A stretch of DNA of 64,000 nucleotides, taken from assembly GCA_902363805.1 (NCBI GenBank), contig CABJBF010000003.1, positions 324,564-388,563 of the forward strand, read 5' to 3'. Origin of the DNA: Eubacteriaceae bacterium (GTDB lineage Bacteria > Bacillota > Clostridia > Lachnospirales > Lachnospiraceae). Under the pieces are notes generated by a model. The model had not been told where the DNA came from. It worked only from the letters and a program-made list of their open reading frames with translations, and did not search any database. The number at the start of each line of letters is the position of its first letter. Position 1 is the stretch's first letter. The position numbers and the translations under genes were made by a program. Below, piece by piece: positions 54,041 to 62,787 of this stretch.

Positions 54041-55447
54041 TTATTCTTTTCCATCCCAGCAATATGTACATAATTTACATTTATCTATTCCTACTGAATC
54101 TAACATATCATCTAATCTGTTAAATTTTAATGATGTGAAGTTAAGTTCTTTTCTGATTTCTTCAACCATACATTCATATTTTTCAGAATCCGGATTAGCA
54201 TATTCTTCTAAAACTTCATCTGTTACATTTCCATTTTCAAGTCTCTCTATAACTCTTCTTGTAATTAATTCCATTTCTGATGATGAACGTGAGAAATTCA
54301 AATATTTACAGCCATATAATAATGGTGGGCATGCAGGTCTTATATGAACTTCCTTAGCACCACTCTCATATAAAAATTCTGTTGTTTCTCTAAGCTGTGT
54401 TCCTCTTACAATTGAGTCATCAATTAATAAAAGGCTTTTATCTTTAATTAATTCTTCTACTGCTAACAATTTCATTTTTGCAATTAAATTTCTCTTACTC
54501 TGAATTGTTGGCATGAATGATCGAGGCCATGTTGGTGTGTATTTGATAAATGGTCTTGAAAATGGGATTCCTGATTCATTTGCATAACCAACAGCATGTG
54601 CAATACCTGAATCTGGTACACCTGCTACAATGTCAGGCTTAACATTATCTCTCTGTGCCATCTTCATTCCACAGTTATATCTCATCTGTTCTACACTTAC
54701 ACCTTCATATGAACTTGCCGGATAACCATAGTATACCCATAAAAATGTACAGATTTTCATATCATCACCTGGTTTTTGAAGAGTTATGCAATTGTTTTCT
54801 GTCATAACTACAATTTCTCCAGGACCTAATTCTTTATAATCTGTATATCCTAAATTTTTATAAGCAAACTTTTCAAATGACGCACAAAATGCACCTTCTT
54901 TTCTTCCGATTACAATCGGTGTTCTTCCGTATTTATCTCTTGCAGCATAAATTCCTGCATGATTCATAAGTAAGATTGATAATGAACCGTCTATTTTTTC
55001 AAGTGCATAATTCATTCCTTCAATAAGGTTATCTTTTTGATTTATAAGTGCAGCAACAAGCTCTGTAGCATTAATTTCTCCACCACTCATCTCCTGAAAA
55101 TGTGAATGACCTTTGTCAAATAACATCTTTGTAAGTTCATCCATATTGTTAATCTTACTAACTGTTGTAAGTGCATATGTACCATGATGTGAACGTACAA
55201 TTAATGGCTGTGGTTCATAATCTGAAATACAACCAATTCCGTATTTTCCCTTCATCGTCTGTATGTCTTTATCAAATTTTGTACGAAAAGGAGAATTTTC
55301 AATATTATGAATTGAACGGTTGAATCCATCTTCTCCATAAACTGCCATTCCACCACGTCTTGTTCCTAAATGTGAATGATAATCAATTCCAAAAAACAAG
55401 TCAAAAACGCTATCTTCTTTAGATGCTACTCCAAAAAATCCACCCAT
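54041..55447 (-). CDS. PurF-like amidophosphoribosyltransferase homologue lacking the Cys nucleophile
   Basis: A 468-residue Ntn-hydrolase/PRTase protein. In PurF, the Cys right after Met is the glutaminase nucleophile (M-C-G-V/I-F-G). Here the protein begins MGGFFGVASKEDSVFDLFFG, so that Cys is Gly, and the H-R-G-Q-E block is HLGTRRGGMAV. The PRPP-binding loop is intact (LLLIDDSIVRGTQLRE, ~335) and the C-terminal CKLCTYCWDGKE may hold part of an Fe-S site. It may use free ammonia, pair with another glutaminase, or do a different reaction. I recall close homologues across clostridia, so this looks like a real subfamily rather than an error. Confidence 0.75.
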   Translation of the reverse strand: MGGFFGVASKEDSVFDLFFGIDYHSHLGTRRGGMAVYGEDGFNRSIHNIENSPFRTKFDKDIQTMKGKYGIGCISDYEPQPLIVRSHHGTYALTTVSKINNMDELTKMLFDKGHSHFQEMSGGEINATELVAALINQKDNLIEGMNYALEKIDGSLSILLMNHAGIYAARDKYGRTPIVIGRKEGAFCASFEKFAYKNLGYTDYKELGPGEIVVMTENNCITLQKPGDDMKICTFLWVYYGYPASSYEGVSVEQMRYNCGMKMAQRDNVKPDIVAGVPDSGIAHAVGYANESGIPFSRPFIKYTPTWPRSFMPTIQSKRNLIAKMKLLAVEELIKDKSLLLIDDSIVRGTQLRETTEFLYESGAKEVHIRPACPPLLYGCKYLNFSRSSSEMELITRRVIERLENGNVTDEVLEEYANPDSEKYECMVEEIRKELNFTSLKFNRLDDMLDSVGIDKCKLCTYCWDGKE

Positions 55448-55611
55448 TATTTACTACCTCGTATTCTATAATATATTTTACTTTTGTTTATCTCCGTCTG
55501 CATTTTACAGGCAAGATTATAATCTCAACTAATATATTTTAGCAGAAAAGTTAATAAGGTTCTACTGTTTTATAACATAAATGCATATTTAGATTTTATA
55601 TTTTCAAATAT

Positions 55612-55767
55612 TTATGGTCTGAATGTTTTCAATGCTTCTATTGTCTGTGTTATTAAATCATCTAATGTCCAGCCAAGCATATCTGCGCCACGTTCCATTA
55701 CTTCTCTTGAACATCCTGCTGCAAATCCTTTGCTTTTATATTTCTTCTTTACTGATTTAAGTTGTAA
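55612..55767 (-). pseudogene. HD-domain hydrolase, C-terminal fragment
   Basis: The minus frame reads KYKSKGFAAGCSREVMERGA then DMLGWTLDDLITQTIEALK, resembling the C-terminal helix pair of small HDIG/HD hydrolases (F-A-A-G-x-S-R...G-A-E-M-L-G). A TAG lies just in front of the surviving frame. The H-D active site is gone. It directly adjoins the truncated AzlC frame. Confidence 0.6.
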
Positions 55768-55990
55768 ATCCTAAACACTCTTTGACGGTCTCATAAGCAC
55801 TACTGCTAAGAAATGTAATTAATACAAATTGAAATGCTCCTGTATATATAGTTAAACTTGCAAGAAGTGAATAGTACCATTTAAATCCTACCTCCTGCAT
55901 CATCATTCCATAAGCCATTCCTACAAATAAATAACTGCACATTATTGGAATTGATTTTATAAAAGCTGTTTCTATTTCTTTTTTATTCAT
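55757..55990 (-). pseudogene. AzlC-family branched-chain amino acid exporter, N-terminal fragment
   Basis: From ATG 55990 the frame gives ETAFIKSIPIMCSYLFVGMA, YGMMMQEVGFKWYYSLLASL and YTGAFQFVLITFLSSSA, the first two or three helices of AzlC. It then enters unrelated sequence (YETVKECLGFTT) and stops at 55757. Full AzlC is ~230 residues, and no azlD follows. A deletion between azlC and the HD gene explains both fragments. An ATG eleven codons upstream (56023) overlaps the TtcA-like gene and is less likely. Confidence 0.7.
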
Positions 55991-57140
55991 ACTTATTTTC
56001 TCCGTTAGTCTTTGGAAGATCATAAGTATCTAAGAAATGATGTTTAACACCATCTTTTTTGTATGCAACAACAGTATCTAAGTTAACATTTTCTATGCTC
56101 TTAAAAATATTTCCTTCAACATAAGGGTTTGTCTGCTTTAATGTTTTTATAAGTTCCTTAATTTCAACTCTCTTAGATTTGTTTTCCTCATTATTACATG
56201 TAGTACATGTATCTGTAAATTTGCATGCGCACTGAATAAATCTTAAATTGTTATAATCTCTCCACGCCTTAATGTCATCTTCTCTTACAAGATACAATGG
56301 TCTGATTAATTCCATCCCTTCAAAATTTGTACTGTGAAGTTTTGGCATCATTGTCTGTATCTGAGAACCATAAAGCATTCCCATAAGTATTGTTTCTATA
56401 ACATCGTCATAATGATGTCCTAATGCAATCTTATTGCATCCTAATTCCTGTGCAAAATGATACAAATGTCCTCTTCTCATTCTTGCACACAAATAACATG
56501 GAGATTTTTCAACATTGAACACCGACTCAAATATATCTGATTCAAATATATGAATTGGGATATTTAATTTTCTTGCGTTTTCCTCTATAACTTTTCTGTT
56601 AGCAGGGCTGTATCCCGGGTCCATAACTAAAAACTTAACATCAAATTCAAATTTATTATGAAGTTTTAATTCCTGAAAAAGCTTAGCCATAAGCATTGAA
56701 TCTTTTCCACCTGAAATACATACGGCAATTCTGTCTCCCTCTTTTACAAGTTCATACTGATTAATTGCTTTTGTAAATTTGCACCAGATTTTTTTCTTAA
56801 ATTTCTTACGAAGGCTTTGCTCAACATCTTTGCTTATATCTTCTGCTTCTTTTTCTTTCATCATATCTAAAAGCCATGCAATATATCCGCCTTCTAAACT
56901 TTCAGCATCATATCCTTTTTCCACAAGATTTTCTGCTACCTCTATACTATTTTGTCCTCTGCTGCAGCAAATAATTAATTTTTTTGATTTATCAACCAAT
57001 TCACTATTTTCTATTTCGTCTGCCTGAATAACTATTGCTCCAGGAATTTCTCCGTGTGCAATCTCTGATTCATTTCTCATATCTATTAACTGATATTCAT
57101 CTTCGTTCATGGATTTTAACTGTTCTATTGAAACACTCAT
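55983..57140 (-). CDS. Rhodanese-TtcA fusion, tRNA thiolation-type protein
   Basis: A 385-residue fusion. Residues 1-~95 are a rhodanese domain with active Cys in LIICCSRGQNSIEVAEN. Residues ~110-385 are a TtcA/TilS-type N-type PP-loop ATPase: CISGGKDSMLMAKLFQ (S-G-G-K-D-S), CYLCARMRRGHLYHFA and CKFTDTCTTCNNEEN (Cys pairs for an Fe-S site), and HHYDDVIETILMGMLYG. TtcA makes 2-thiocytidine in tRNA; the fused rhodanese would supply persulfide sulfur. TcdA-like gene lies directly upstream (15-base gap). The azlC scar follows. Confidence 0.85.
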   Translation of the reverse strand: MSVSIEQLKSMNEDEYQLIDMRNESEIAHGEIPGAIVIQADEIENSELVDKSKKLIICCSRGQNSIEVAENLVEKGYDAESLEGGYIAWLLDMMKEKEAEDISKDVEQSLRKKFKKKIWCKFTKAINQYELVKEGDRIAVCISGGKDSMLMAKLFQELKLHNKFEFDVKFLVMDPGYSPANRKVIEENARKLNIPIHIFESDIFESVFNVEKSPCYLCARMRRGHLYHFAQELGCNKIALGHHYDDVIETILMGMLYGSQIQTMMPKLHSTNFEGMELIRPLYLVREDDIKAWRDYNNLRFIQCACKFTDTCTTCNNEENKSKRVEIKELIKTLKQTNPYVEGNIFKSIENVNLDTVVAYKKDGVKHHFLDTYDLPKTNGENKYE

Positions 57141-57155
57141 ATATAATCTCCCATA

Positions 57156-57917
57156 TTACCTTTGTATCTGTGCCAAATCTTTTAATACTTCTCCTGCGAT
57201 AATTAATCCCACAACTGAAGGAACAAATGCTACACTTCCCGGAATGTCTCTTTTTTCCGTGCATTTGTGCTTAGCTCCAGGTGGGCAAATGCAGTGAGTT
57301 TTACAACTTATTGCCATATCTTCAATTGGTCTCTTTGGCATTTCTTCTGAATAAACTACCTTTAACTTCTTAACTCCGCGCTTCTTTAATTCACGGCGCA
57401 TAACTTTAGCCAATGGACAGACTTTTGTCTTGTAAATGTCTGCAACCCTAAACATTGTAGGGTCTAATTTATTTCCTGCTCCCATTGAACTTATAATAGG
57501 TATATTTAATTCTTTAGCTTTCATTACCAAAGAAATCTTTGCCGTAACAGTATCTACCGCATCTACAATATAATCATATTTGTCAAACGGAAATTCATCT
57601 GCATTTTCAGGAAGGAAGAAACAATTGTGTATCTGTACTTCTGCGTCAGGATTAATCTCTAAAATTCTTTCCTTCATAACTTCAGTTTTATATTTACCTA
57701 CAGTCTTTCTTGTAGCAATAATCTGTCTGTTTAAATTAGTAAGGCAGACTTTATCATCATCTATAAGGTCAAAATGCATAACTCCACTACGTACAAGTGC
57801 TTCACATACATAGCCACCGACACCACCTATACCGAATATTGCTACTCTCTTATTTGCCAATGTTTCCATCGCTTCTTTTCCAAATAAAAGTTCTGTTCTT
57901 GAAAACTGATTTAACAT
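57156..57917 (-). CDS. tcdA: tRNA threonylcarbamoyladenosine dehydratase (TcdA-type)
   Basis: A 253-residue E1-like adenylating enzyme. FGKEAMETLANKRVAIFG and GIGGVGGYVCEALVRSG form the nucleotide site, followed by DLIDDDKVCLTNLNRQI (D-x-x-x-x-N-x-N-R-Q), KTEVMKERILEINPDAEV and VDAVDTVTAKISL. TcdA converts t6A to cyclic t6A in tRNA. A Cys-rich end (CKTHCICPPGAKHKC) is compatible with a metal site. First gene of the tRNA-modification pair with the TtcA-like gene. Confidence 0.85.
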   Translation of the reverse strand: MLNQFSRTELLFGKEAMETLANKRVAIFGIGGVGGYVCEALVRSGVMHFDLIDDDKVCLTNLNRQIIATRKTVGKYKTEVMKERILEINPDAEVQIHNCFFLPENADEFPFDKYDYIVDAVDTVTAKISLVMKAKELNIPIISSMGAGNKLDPTMFRVADIYKTKVCPLAKVMRRELKKRGVKKLKVVYSEEMPKRPIEDMAISCKTHCICPPGAKHKCTEKRDIPGSVAFVPSVVGLIIAGEVLKDLAQIQR

Positions 57918-58033
57918 ATTTTATCTCTCTATCTTTCTATTGTATTTTCTCATTTATTCAATAAGAAATTCATTTCTTTTTTCCTACTGTTCTAATAGGA
58001 TAATTATAAAATTACATAATATTTTTGTCAACG

Positions 58034-58086
58034 AATAATAAGCTGTGGTCTTATATGTCTAAATCATAAAACCACAGCTTATTATT
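58034..58086 (-). terminator. Intrinsic terminator of the M18 aminopeptidase gene
   Basis: AATAATAAGCTGTGGT and ACCACAGCTTATTATT, 16-bp perfect arms with a 21-base loop, ~115 bases past the stop. Confidence 0.7.
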
Positions 58087-58200
58087 GTACTATAAAATTG
58101 GTAATTGTTATATAAAAACCTGTATTTGAATTTTCAAATAAATTTCATCAAAGTAAGGGGTTTTTGCTCCTAACATCTTTAAATATAAACAACTTTATTT

Positions 58201-59589
58201 CTATGCGTCCTTTAAAAATGCTTTGTAGCATCTGTATGCTTCATATACATCTGCCTTGTTTGTTACTTCCCATGGGGCATGCATACTTAATACTGCCACA
58301 CCACTGTCAATAACTTCCATTCCATATAATGCCATAATATAAGCGATTGTTCCGCCACCGCCTGCATCAACTTTTCCAAGTTCCGCCATCTGGAAATTAA
58401 CACCATTATCATCCATAATCTTTCGCAAATCAGCTAAATATTCTGCATTTGCATCATTAGAACCTGATTTTCCGCCTCGTCCTGTGAATTTGTTAAATAC
58501 AACACCTTTGCCCATAAATGATGAGCTGTTTTTCTGGAATACGTCTGCGTATAAAGGATCAAATGCAGCATTTACATCAGATGATAACATTCTGCTGTTT
58601 GCAAGGCATCTTTTAAGTTTAATTTCACTATATTCTCCTGTTAAATTAAGAAGTTCAGCTACTGTGTTTTCAAAGAATCTTGACTGCATACCTGTTGCAC
58701 CAACACTTCCGATTTCTTCTTTATCTACTAAAAGGCAGCATGATGTTTTATCTACGCTTTCCATGTCAAGCATTGCAATTAAAGATGTAAATGCACAAAC
58801 TCTATCATCCTGACCGTATGACATAATCATACTTCTGTCAAATCCCATTTCTCTTGCTCTGCCTGCAGGCACTACTTCAAGTTCAGCTGACATGAAATCT
58901 TCTTCTTCCATTTCATACTGTTCTTCTAAAATCTTTAAAACGCCTTTCTTTGTTGCTTCCTTCTCTTCATCATTTAAAGGAATTGTTCCAATTAATATAT
59001 CAAGATTTTCACCTTCAACTACCTTAGCAGCTTTCTTTTCCATCTGGGCAGATGCAAGATGAATAAGTAAATCTGTTACACAAAATACAGGGTCTTCCGG
59101 TTTTTCTCCTATATTTACATCAATTGTTGTTCCATCTTTTTTTACAATAACACCATGTATTGCTAAAGGAAGTGTAACCCACTGATATTTTTTAATTCCA
59201 CCATAATAGTGAGTATCTAAATATGCCATTCCTTCTTTTTCATATAAAGGATTCTGCTTTATGTCCATTCTTGGAGAATCCACATGAGCACCTAAAATAT
59301 TCATTCCTTTTTCAAGTGGCTTATTTCCTATGTTAAATAAAGCAACTGTCTTATTCATGCATACAGCATAAATTTTATCGCCCGGCTGTAAAGTTTTATT
59401 TTCTTCCATCGCCTTTTCAATACTTATATATCCTTTTTCTTCTACTCTTCTTACTGTGTCTTTTACACATTCTCTCTCAGTTTTACACTCTGACAAAAAA
59501 TTAATGTAATCTGCATTTAACTGCTGTAATTCTTTCATCTGTGCTTCATCATATGTCTTCCATGCATTTTTTCTTTCCATATTGCTCAT
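58201..59589 (-). CDS. M18-family aminopeptidase
   Basis: A 462-residue cytosolic zinc aminopeptidase, usually acidic-residue-preferring and dodecameric. First metal His in MNILGAHVDSPRMDIKQNP (G-A-H-x-D). Catalytic/metal Glu pair in LLVDKEEIGSVGATGMQS (D-K-E-E-I-G-S). Asp ligand region SMIMSYGQDDRVCAFTSL, and the final His in VAVLSMHAPWEVTNK. Length and motif order match M18. Monocistronic. Confidence 0.93.
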   Translation of the reverse strand: MSNMERKNAWKTYDEAQMKELQQLNADYINFLSECKTERECVKDTVRRVEEKGYISIEKAMEENKTLQPGDKIYAVCMNKTVALFNIGNKPLEKGMNILGAHVDSPRMDIKQNPLYEKEGMAYLDTHYYGGIKKYQWVTLPLAIHGVIVKKDGTTIDVNIGEKPEDPVFCVTDLLIHLASAQMEKKAAKVVEGENLDILIGTIPLNDEEKEATKKGVLKILEEQYEMEEEDFMSAELEVVPAGRAREMGFDRSMIMSYGQDDRVCAFTSLIAMLDMESVDKTSCCLLVDKEEIGSVGATGMQSRFFENTVAELLNLTGEYSEIKLKRCLANSRMLSSDVNAAFDPLYADVFQKNSSSFMGKGVVFNKFTGRGGKSGSNDANAEYLADLRKIMDDNGVNFQMAELGKVDAGGGGTIAYIMALYGMEVIDSGVAVLSMHAPWEVTNKADVYEAYRCYKAFLKDA

Positions 59590-59774
59590 TCCTTTCCAAA
59601 TCTATGTTCAAGACTTTTAAATCTTTTTCTATTTTTATTCTGCCACCATTTTAGAAGAATTATTTATGCAAGTCAATATAAAGCACTATCCCTTTTTTAT
59701 AATTAACATTATTTCAGCGATACATTATTAAAAAAAATATATTCAAAAGTCATAACTCTTTTATAAATAATAAT

Positions 59775-59805
59775 AGGAGGGCGTTGTTTTAGCGACGTCC
59801 TCCTT
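59775..59805 (-). terminator. Intrinsic terminator of the Bce-type permease gene
   Basis: AGGAGGGCGT / ACGTCCTCCT arms (two mismatches) around TTGTTTTAGCG; ~65 bases past the stop of the permease. Confidence 0.65.
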
Positions 59806-59871
59806 TATTTTATAAAAACAAAATGTCAAATATGTGTATGAAATAATATTTATATATTAAACAAACACCAA

Positions 59872-61908
59872 TTATTCCTTTATTATATTTTTACTGCAGA
59901 AATATGATATTAAGAAATATCCACCATATATTACAAGTAAAATTATTGCTGTCATACCAATTGATGGTCCAATCATTTTCGTTCCAATAAAATCAAGTAT
60001 TTGTTTTGAAAACATCATTCCAAATATCGAATGGACAATTGCAAGTGCTAATGGGAATATGAAAAACAAAGCTGTCTGTCTGAACAATGCCTTATTAATC
60101 TGTTTCTCATCTGCGCCAAGTTTTCTAATCATTCTAAATCTTTCCACATTATCTGCACTTTCTGATAATTCTTTCAAAGCCAGAATTGCTGCACCTGATA
60201 TCAGAAGAATAACTCCAATGTAAAGACCTATAAATGCACCTATTGCTCCAATACCAACTGCACTGTCTATAATATTATTTTTAGTATTAACCATTGGTAC
60301 CATATAATTCCATCTAGTCTCATCATAAATCTTTTCTACTTTCTGTTCAAATTTTTCTACTTCTTTCTTATCATCCATAGAATAGTTAGCTGCAATAAAT
60401 TCTCTTATTTTATGATTTTCATCAACTATGCCATCAGGAACAATTATTATTCCTGTATTTGAAGGATTTCCTGACATTTCTATAAAACCTTCTTGGCATT
60501 CCTTGTATTTTGGTATTAATTCATTACCAAATACATTGATTTTCACTCCTGCCTTTAACGATTTATTTCTTAATTTTATCATTGGACTATAGTCACATAA
60601 AACAATATACTCATCATCATTTAATTCAATAGTATCTTTTCCGTAAAATCTTGCAAGTCTGTTATAATCGCTAACTTTTACAATGTTCTCCGGTACCTCA
60701 AGCATTGTCGGAGAATCATCCTTTTCATCATTGTTTCCTAATGTGTCATTCAATGTAACATTTTCTGACTGATAAATATATAAATCTACATATTCCTTTA
60801 AATATGGTTCAATATTATAACCGTTTTCCTCAAAAAACTGAAAAATACTCTTATTAGAACTTTCAACTTCCTTCTTACCATATCCGTCTTCTTTGCTTAA
60901 ATTTACAACTTTATTAAAGTTAATATCAGCCGGTACTCCCTGCTTTAAACTATCATTTAATGAATTCCTAATAGATAACCCACTTGAGAGTACACAAATT
61001 GTAATAAATAACATTAAACTTATTATTGTCATTGAAAATACATTCGTATTTACCCTGCTGCTCATTTGTCTGAAAGTAAATGTATTTAATCCTTTATAAT
61101 AAATTCCTTTCATTGATGAAACAACTTTAAGTAATAATCCCGAAACTGACCAGAAAAATAGAAATGTACCAACACATCCCATTACAATATAAATTGCTAA
61201 CTGTTTTCCGTTTGTTATTTTACTGTATCCTGCAGTAACGTTATAATATGCTATTATAAGCATTACAATAGAAATGGCGAAAATAATTCCACAGATAATA
61301 GGATTTTTTAATTTAATTTTCTCAGTCTTTCTATTACCCTGAAATAAATCAATTAATTTGCATTTATTAATACTAAAAGTATTAAATATAATTACAATTA
61401 CATATATCAATACAAAATTTAAAATGGTCTTTATACAAGCCTGACTTGAAAATACAAATTGATATTTTGACATGTCAGCCTGGAACATACTTGCTACCAG
61501 AAAACTTGTAAACTGAGAAGCTCCTATTCCAATAATTATTCCGACTACTAATGAAATAATTCCGATAATTAATGTTTCAAAGAATAGAATCAACGAAACT
61601 TTTCTCTTTCCCATTCCTAATACCAGATAAAGGCCAAACTCTTTATTACGCCTCTTCATTAAAAATCTGCTTGCGTAAATTACAAGAAATCCTAATACAC
61701 ATGCAATGAACACACTAACCCATGACATAATCTGTGTTAATAATTTGACTATTTCCCTTGTGTCATTTGAAATTTTTAACATTGCCGACTGTGTTTCTAT
61801 TGCATTAAATATATAAAATATTGCAACACCTAATATCAAAGTAAAAAAATAGATTGCATAGTCTTTCATACTTTTTTTAATGTTTTGAAATGATAATTTA
61901 TAGAGCAT
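59872..61908 (-). CDS. BceB-type FtsX-domain ABC permease
   Basis: A 678-residue permease with ten predicted helices: four at the N-terminus plus the FtsX fold, a large extracellular loop at ~330-545 (NKSIFQFFEENGYNIEPYLK, WNYMVPMVNTKNNII) and a closing C-terminal set (VILLISGAAILALKELSESA, FRMIRKLGADEKQINKALFR). Long FtsX permeases with this ~200-residue loop sense antimicrobial peptides (bacitracin, lantibiotics) and signal to a BceS kinase. Start ATG overlaps the last codons of the broken ATPase gene. Permease intact, so sensing may survive even if the ATPase does not. Confidence 0.88.
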   Translation of the reverse strand: MLYKLSFQNIKKSMKDYAIYFFTLILGVAIFYIFNAIETQSAMLKISNDTREIVKLLTQIMSWVSVFIACVLGFLVIYASRFLMKRRNKEFGLYLVLGMGKRKVSLILFFETLIIGIISLVVGIIIGIGASQFTSFLVASMFQADMSKYQFVFSSQACIKTILNFVLIYVIVIIFNTFSINKCKLIDLFQGNRKTEKIKLKNPIICGIIFAISIVMLIIAYYNVTAGYSKITNGKQLAIYIVMGCVGTFLFFWSVSGLLLKVVSSMKGIYYKGLNTFTFRQMSSRVNTNVFSMTIISLMLFITICVLSSGLSIRNSLNDSLKQGVPADINFNKVVNLSKEDGYGKKEVESSNKSIFQFFEENGYNIEPYLKEYVDLYIYQSENVTLNDTLGNNDEKDDSPTMLEVPENIVKVSDYNRLARFYGKDTIELNDDEYIVLCDYSPMIKLRNKSLKAGVKINVFGNELIPKYKECQEGFIEMSGNPSNTGIIIVPDGIVDENHKIREFIAANYSMDDKKEVEKFEQKVEKIYDETRWNYMVPMVNTKNNIIDSAVGIGAIGAFIGLYIGVILLISGAAILALKELSESADNVERFRMIRKLGADEKQINKALFRQTALFFIFPLALAIVHSIFGMMFSKQILDFIGTKMIGPSIGMTAIILLVIYGGYFLISYFCSKNIIKE

Positions 61909-62665
61909 CGCTTAAGTCACCTCCTAACAAAGTAACTACATCGATAATCTTATCGAAAAATTCCTTTCTTGTATCATCACCTCTATTTAATTCATTGAAG
62001 ATTTTTCCATCTTTTATAAATATTACTCTTGATGCATAACTTGCTGTAAATGAATCATGAGTTACCATTAAAATTGTAGCTTTATAATATTTATTTAAGT
62101 GCGAAAATCTTTAAAGTAACATCTTTGCTGACTTTGAGTCTAATGCTCCTGTTGGTTCATCAGCTAATATTAATTCAGGATTTGTAACAAGTGCTCTTGC
62201 TGAAGCTACTCTTTGTTTCTGACCTCCTGACATCTGGTATGGGTACTTATTTAAAACTTCTTCTATTCCAAGTTGTGTTGCAACTTTTTTTACTGCTTCG
62301 TCAATCTTTGTTGCGGGTACATTCTGGATTGATAATGACAAAGCAATATTTTCATAAGCTGTTAATGTATCAAGTAAATTAAAGTCCTGAAAAATAAATC
62401 CTAACTTTTCTCTTCTAAATTTATTTAACTTGTTGCCTTTTAAGTTTGTTATGTCTTCACCGCCTACAAATATATGTCCGCTTGTTACCTTATCAATTGT
62501 AGAAATACAGTTAAGTAAAGTTGTTTTTCCACTTCCTGAAGCTCCCATTATGGCAACAAATTCTCCTTCATCCACGTCAAATGAGATATTGTCTATTGCT
62601 TTTGTAAGATTTAATTTGTTTCCGTAATATTTTTCTATTTGTTCGATTCTTAATATGCTTTCCAT
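61898..62665 (-). pseudogene. BceA-type ABC ATPase interrupted by an in-frame stop
   Basis: From ATG 62665 (AAAGGAG 8 bases upstream; a GTG at 62683 is less likely) the frame shows Walker A GASGSGKTTLLN, Q-loop FIFQDFNLLDTLTAYE, signature MSGGQKQRVASARAL, Walker B LILADEPTGALDSKSAKMLL. Then a TAA at 62111-62113 stops it. The same frame continues without shift: RFSHLNKYYKATILMVTHDS (H-loop) and SRVIFIKDGKIFNELNRG to a TAA at 61898. One base change from GAA (Glu, the expected residue) would restore a ~255-residue ATPase. Everything else is conserved, so the change is recent or a sequencing error. The truncated product would lack the H-loop. Confidence 0.85.
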
Positions 62666-62745
62666 ATTTAAATCTCCTTTCACATTTTTTATACTGACAT
62701 AATTTTATATGAAAAACACATATTAGTCGTTTTTTTAATATTACA

Positions 62746-62769
62746 TAACATTACAATTTTGTAATGTTA
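62746..62769. promoter_or_regulatory. BceR-type operator
   Basis: TAACATTACAA-TT-TTGTAATGTTA: 11-bp arms. The core TTACA-N4-TGTAA fits the T-N-A-C-A-N4-T-G-T-N-A pattern known for BceR-like response regulators. It lies ~80 bases upstream of the ATPase start, between it and the kinase gene, as expected for induced bceAB transcription. Confidence 0.8.
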
Positions 62770-62787
62770 CCATTTTAAATTATTTTC

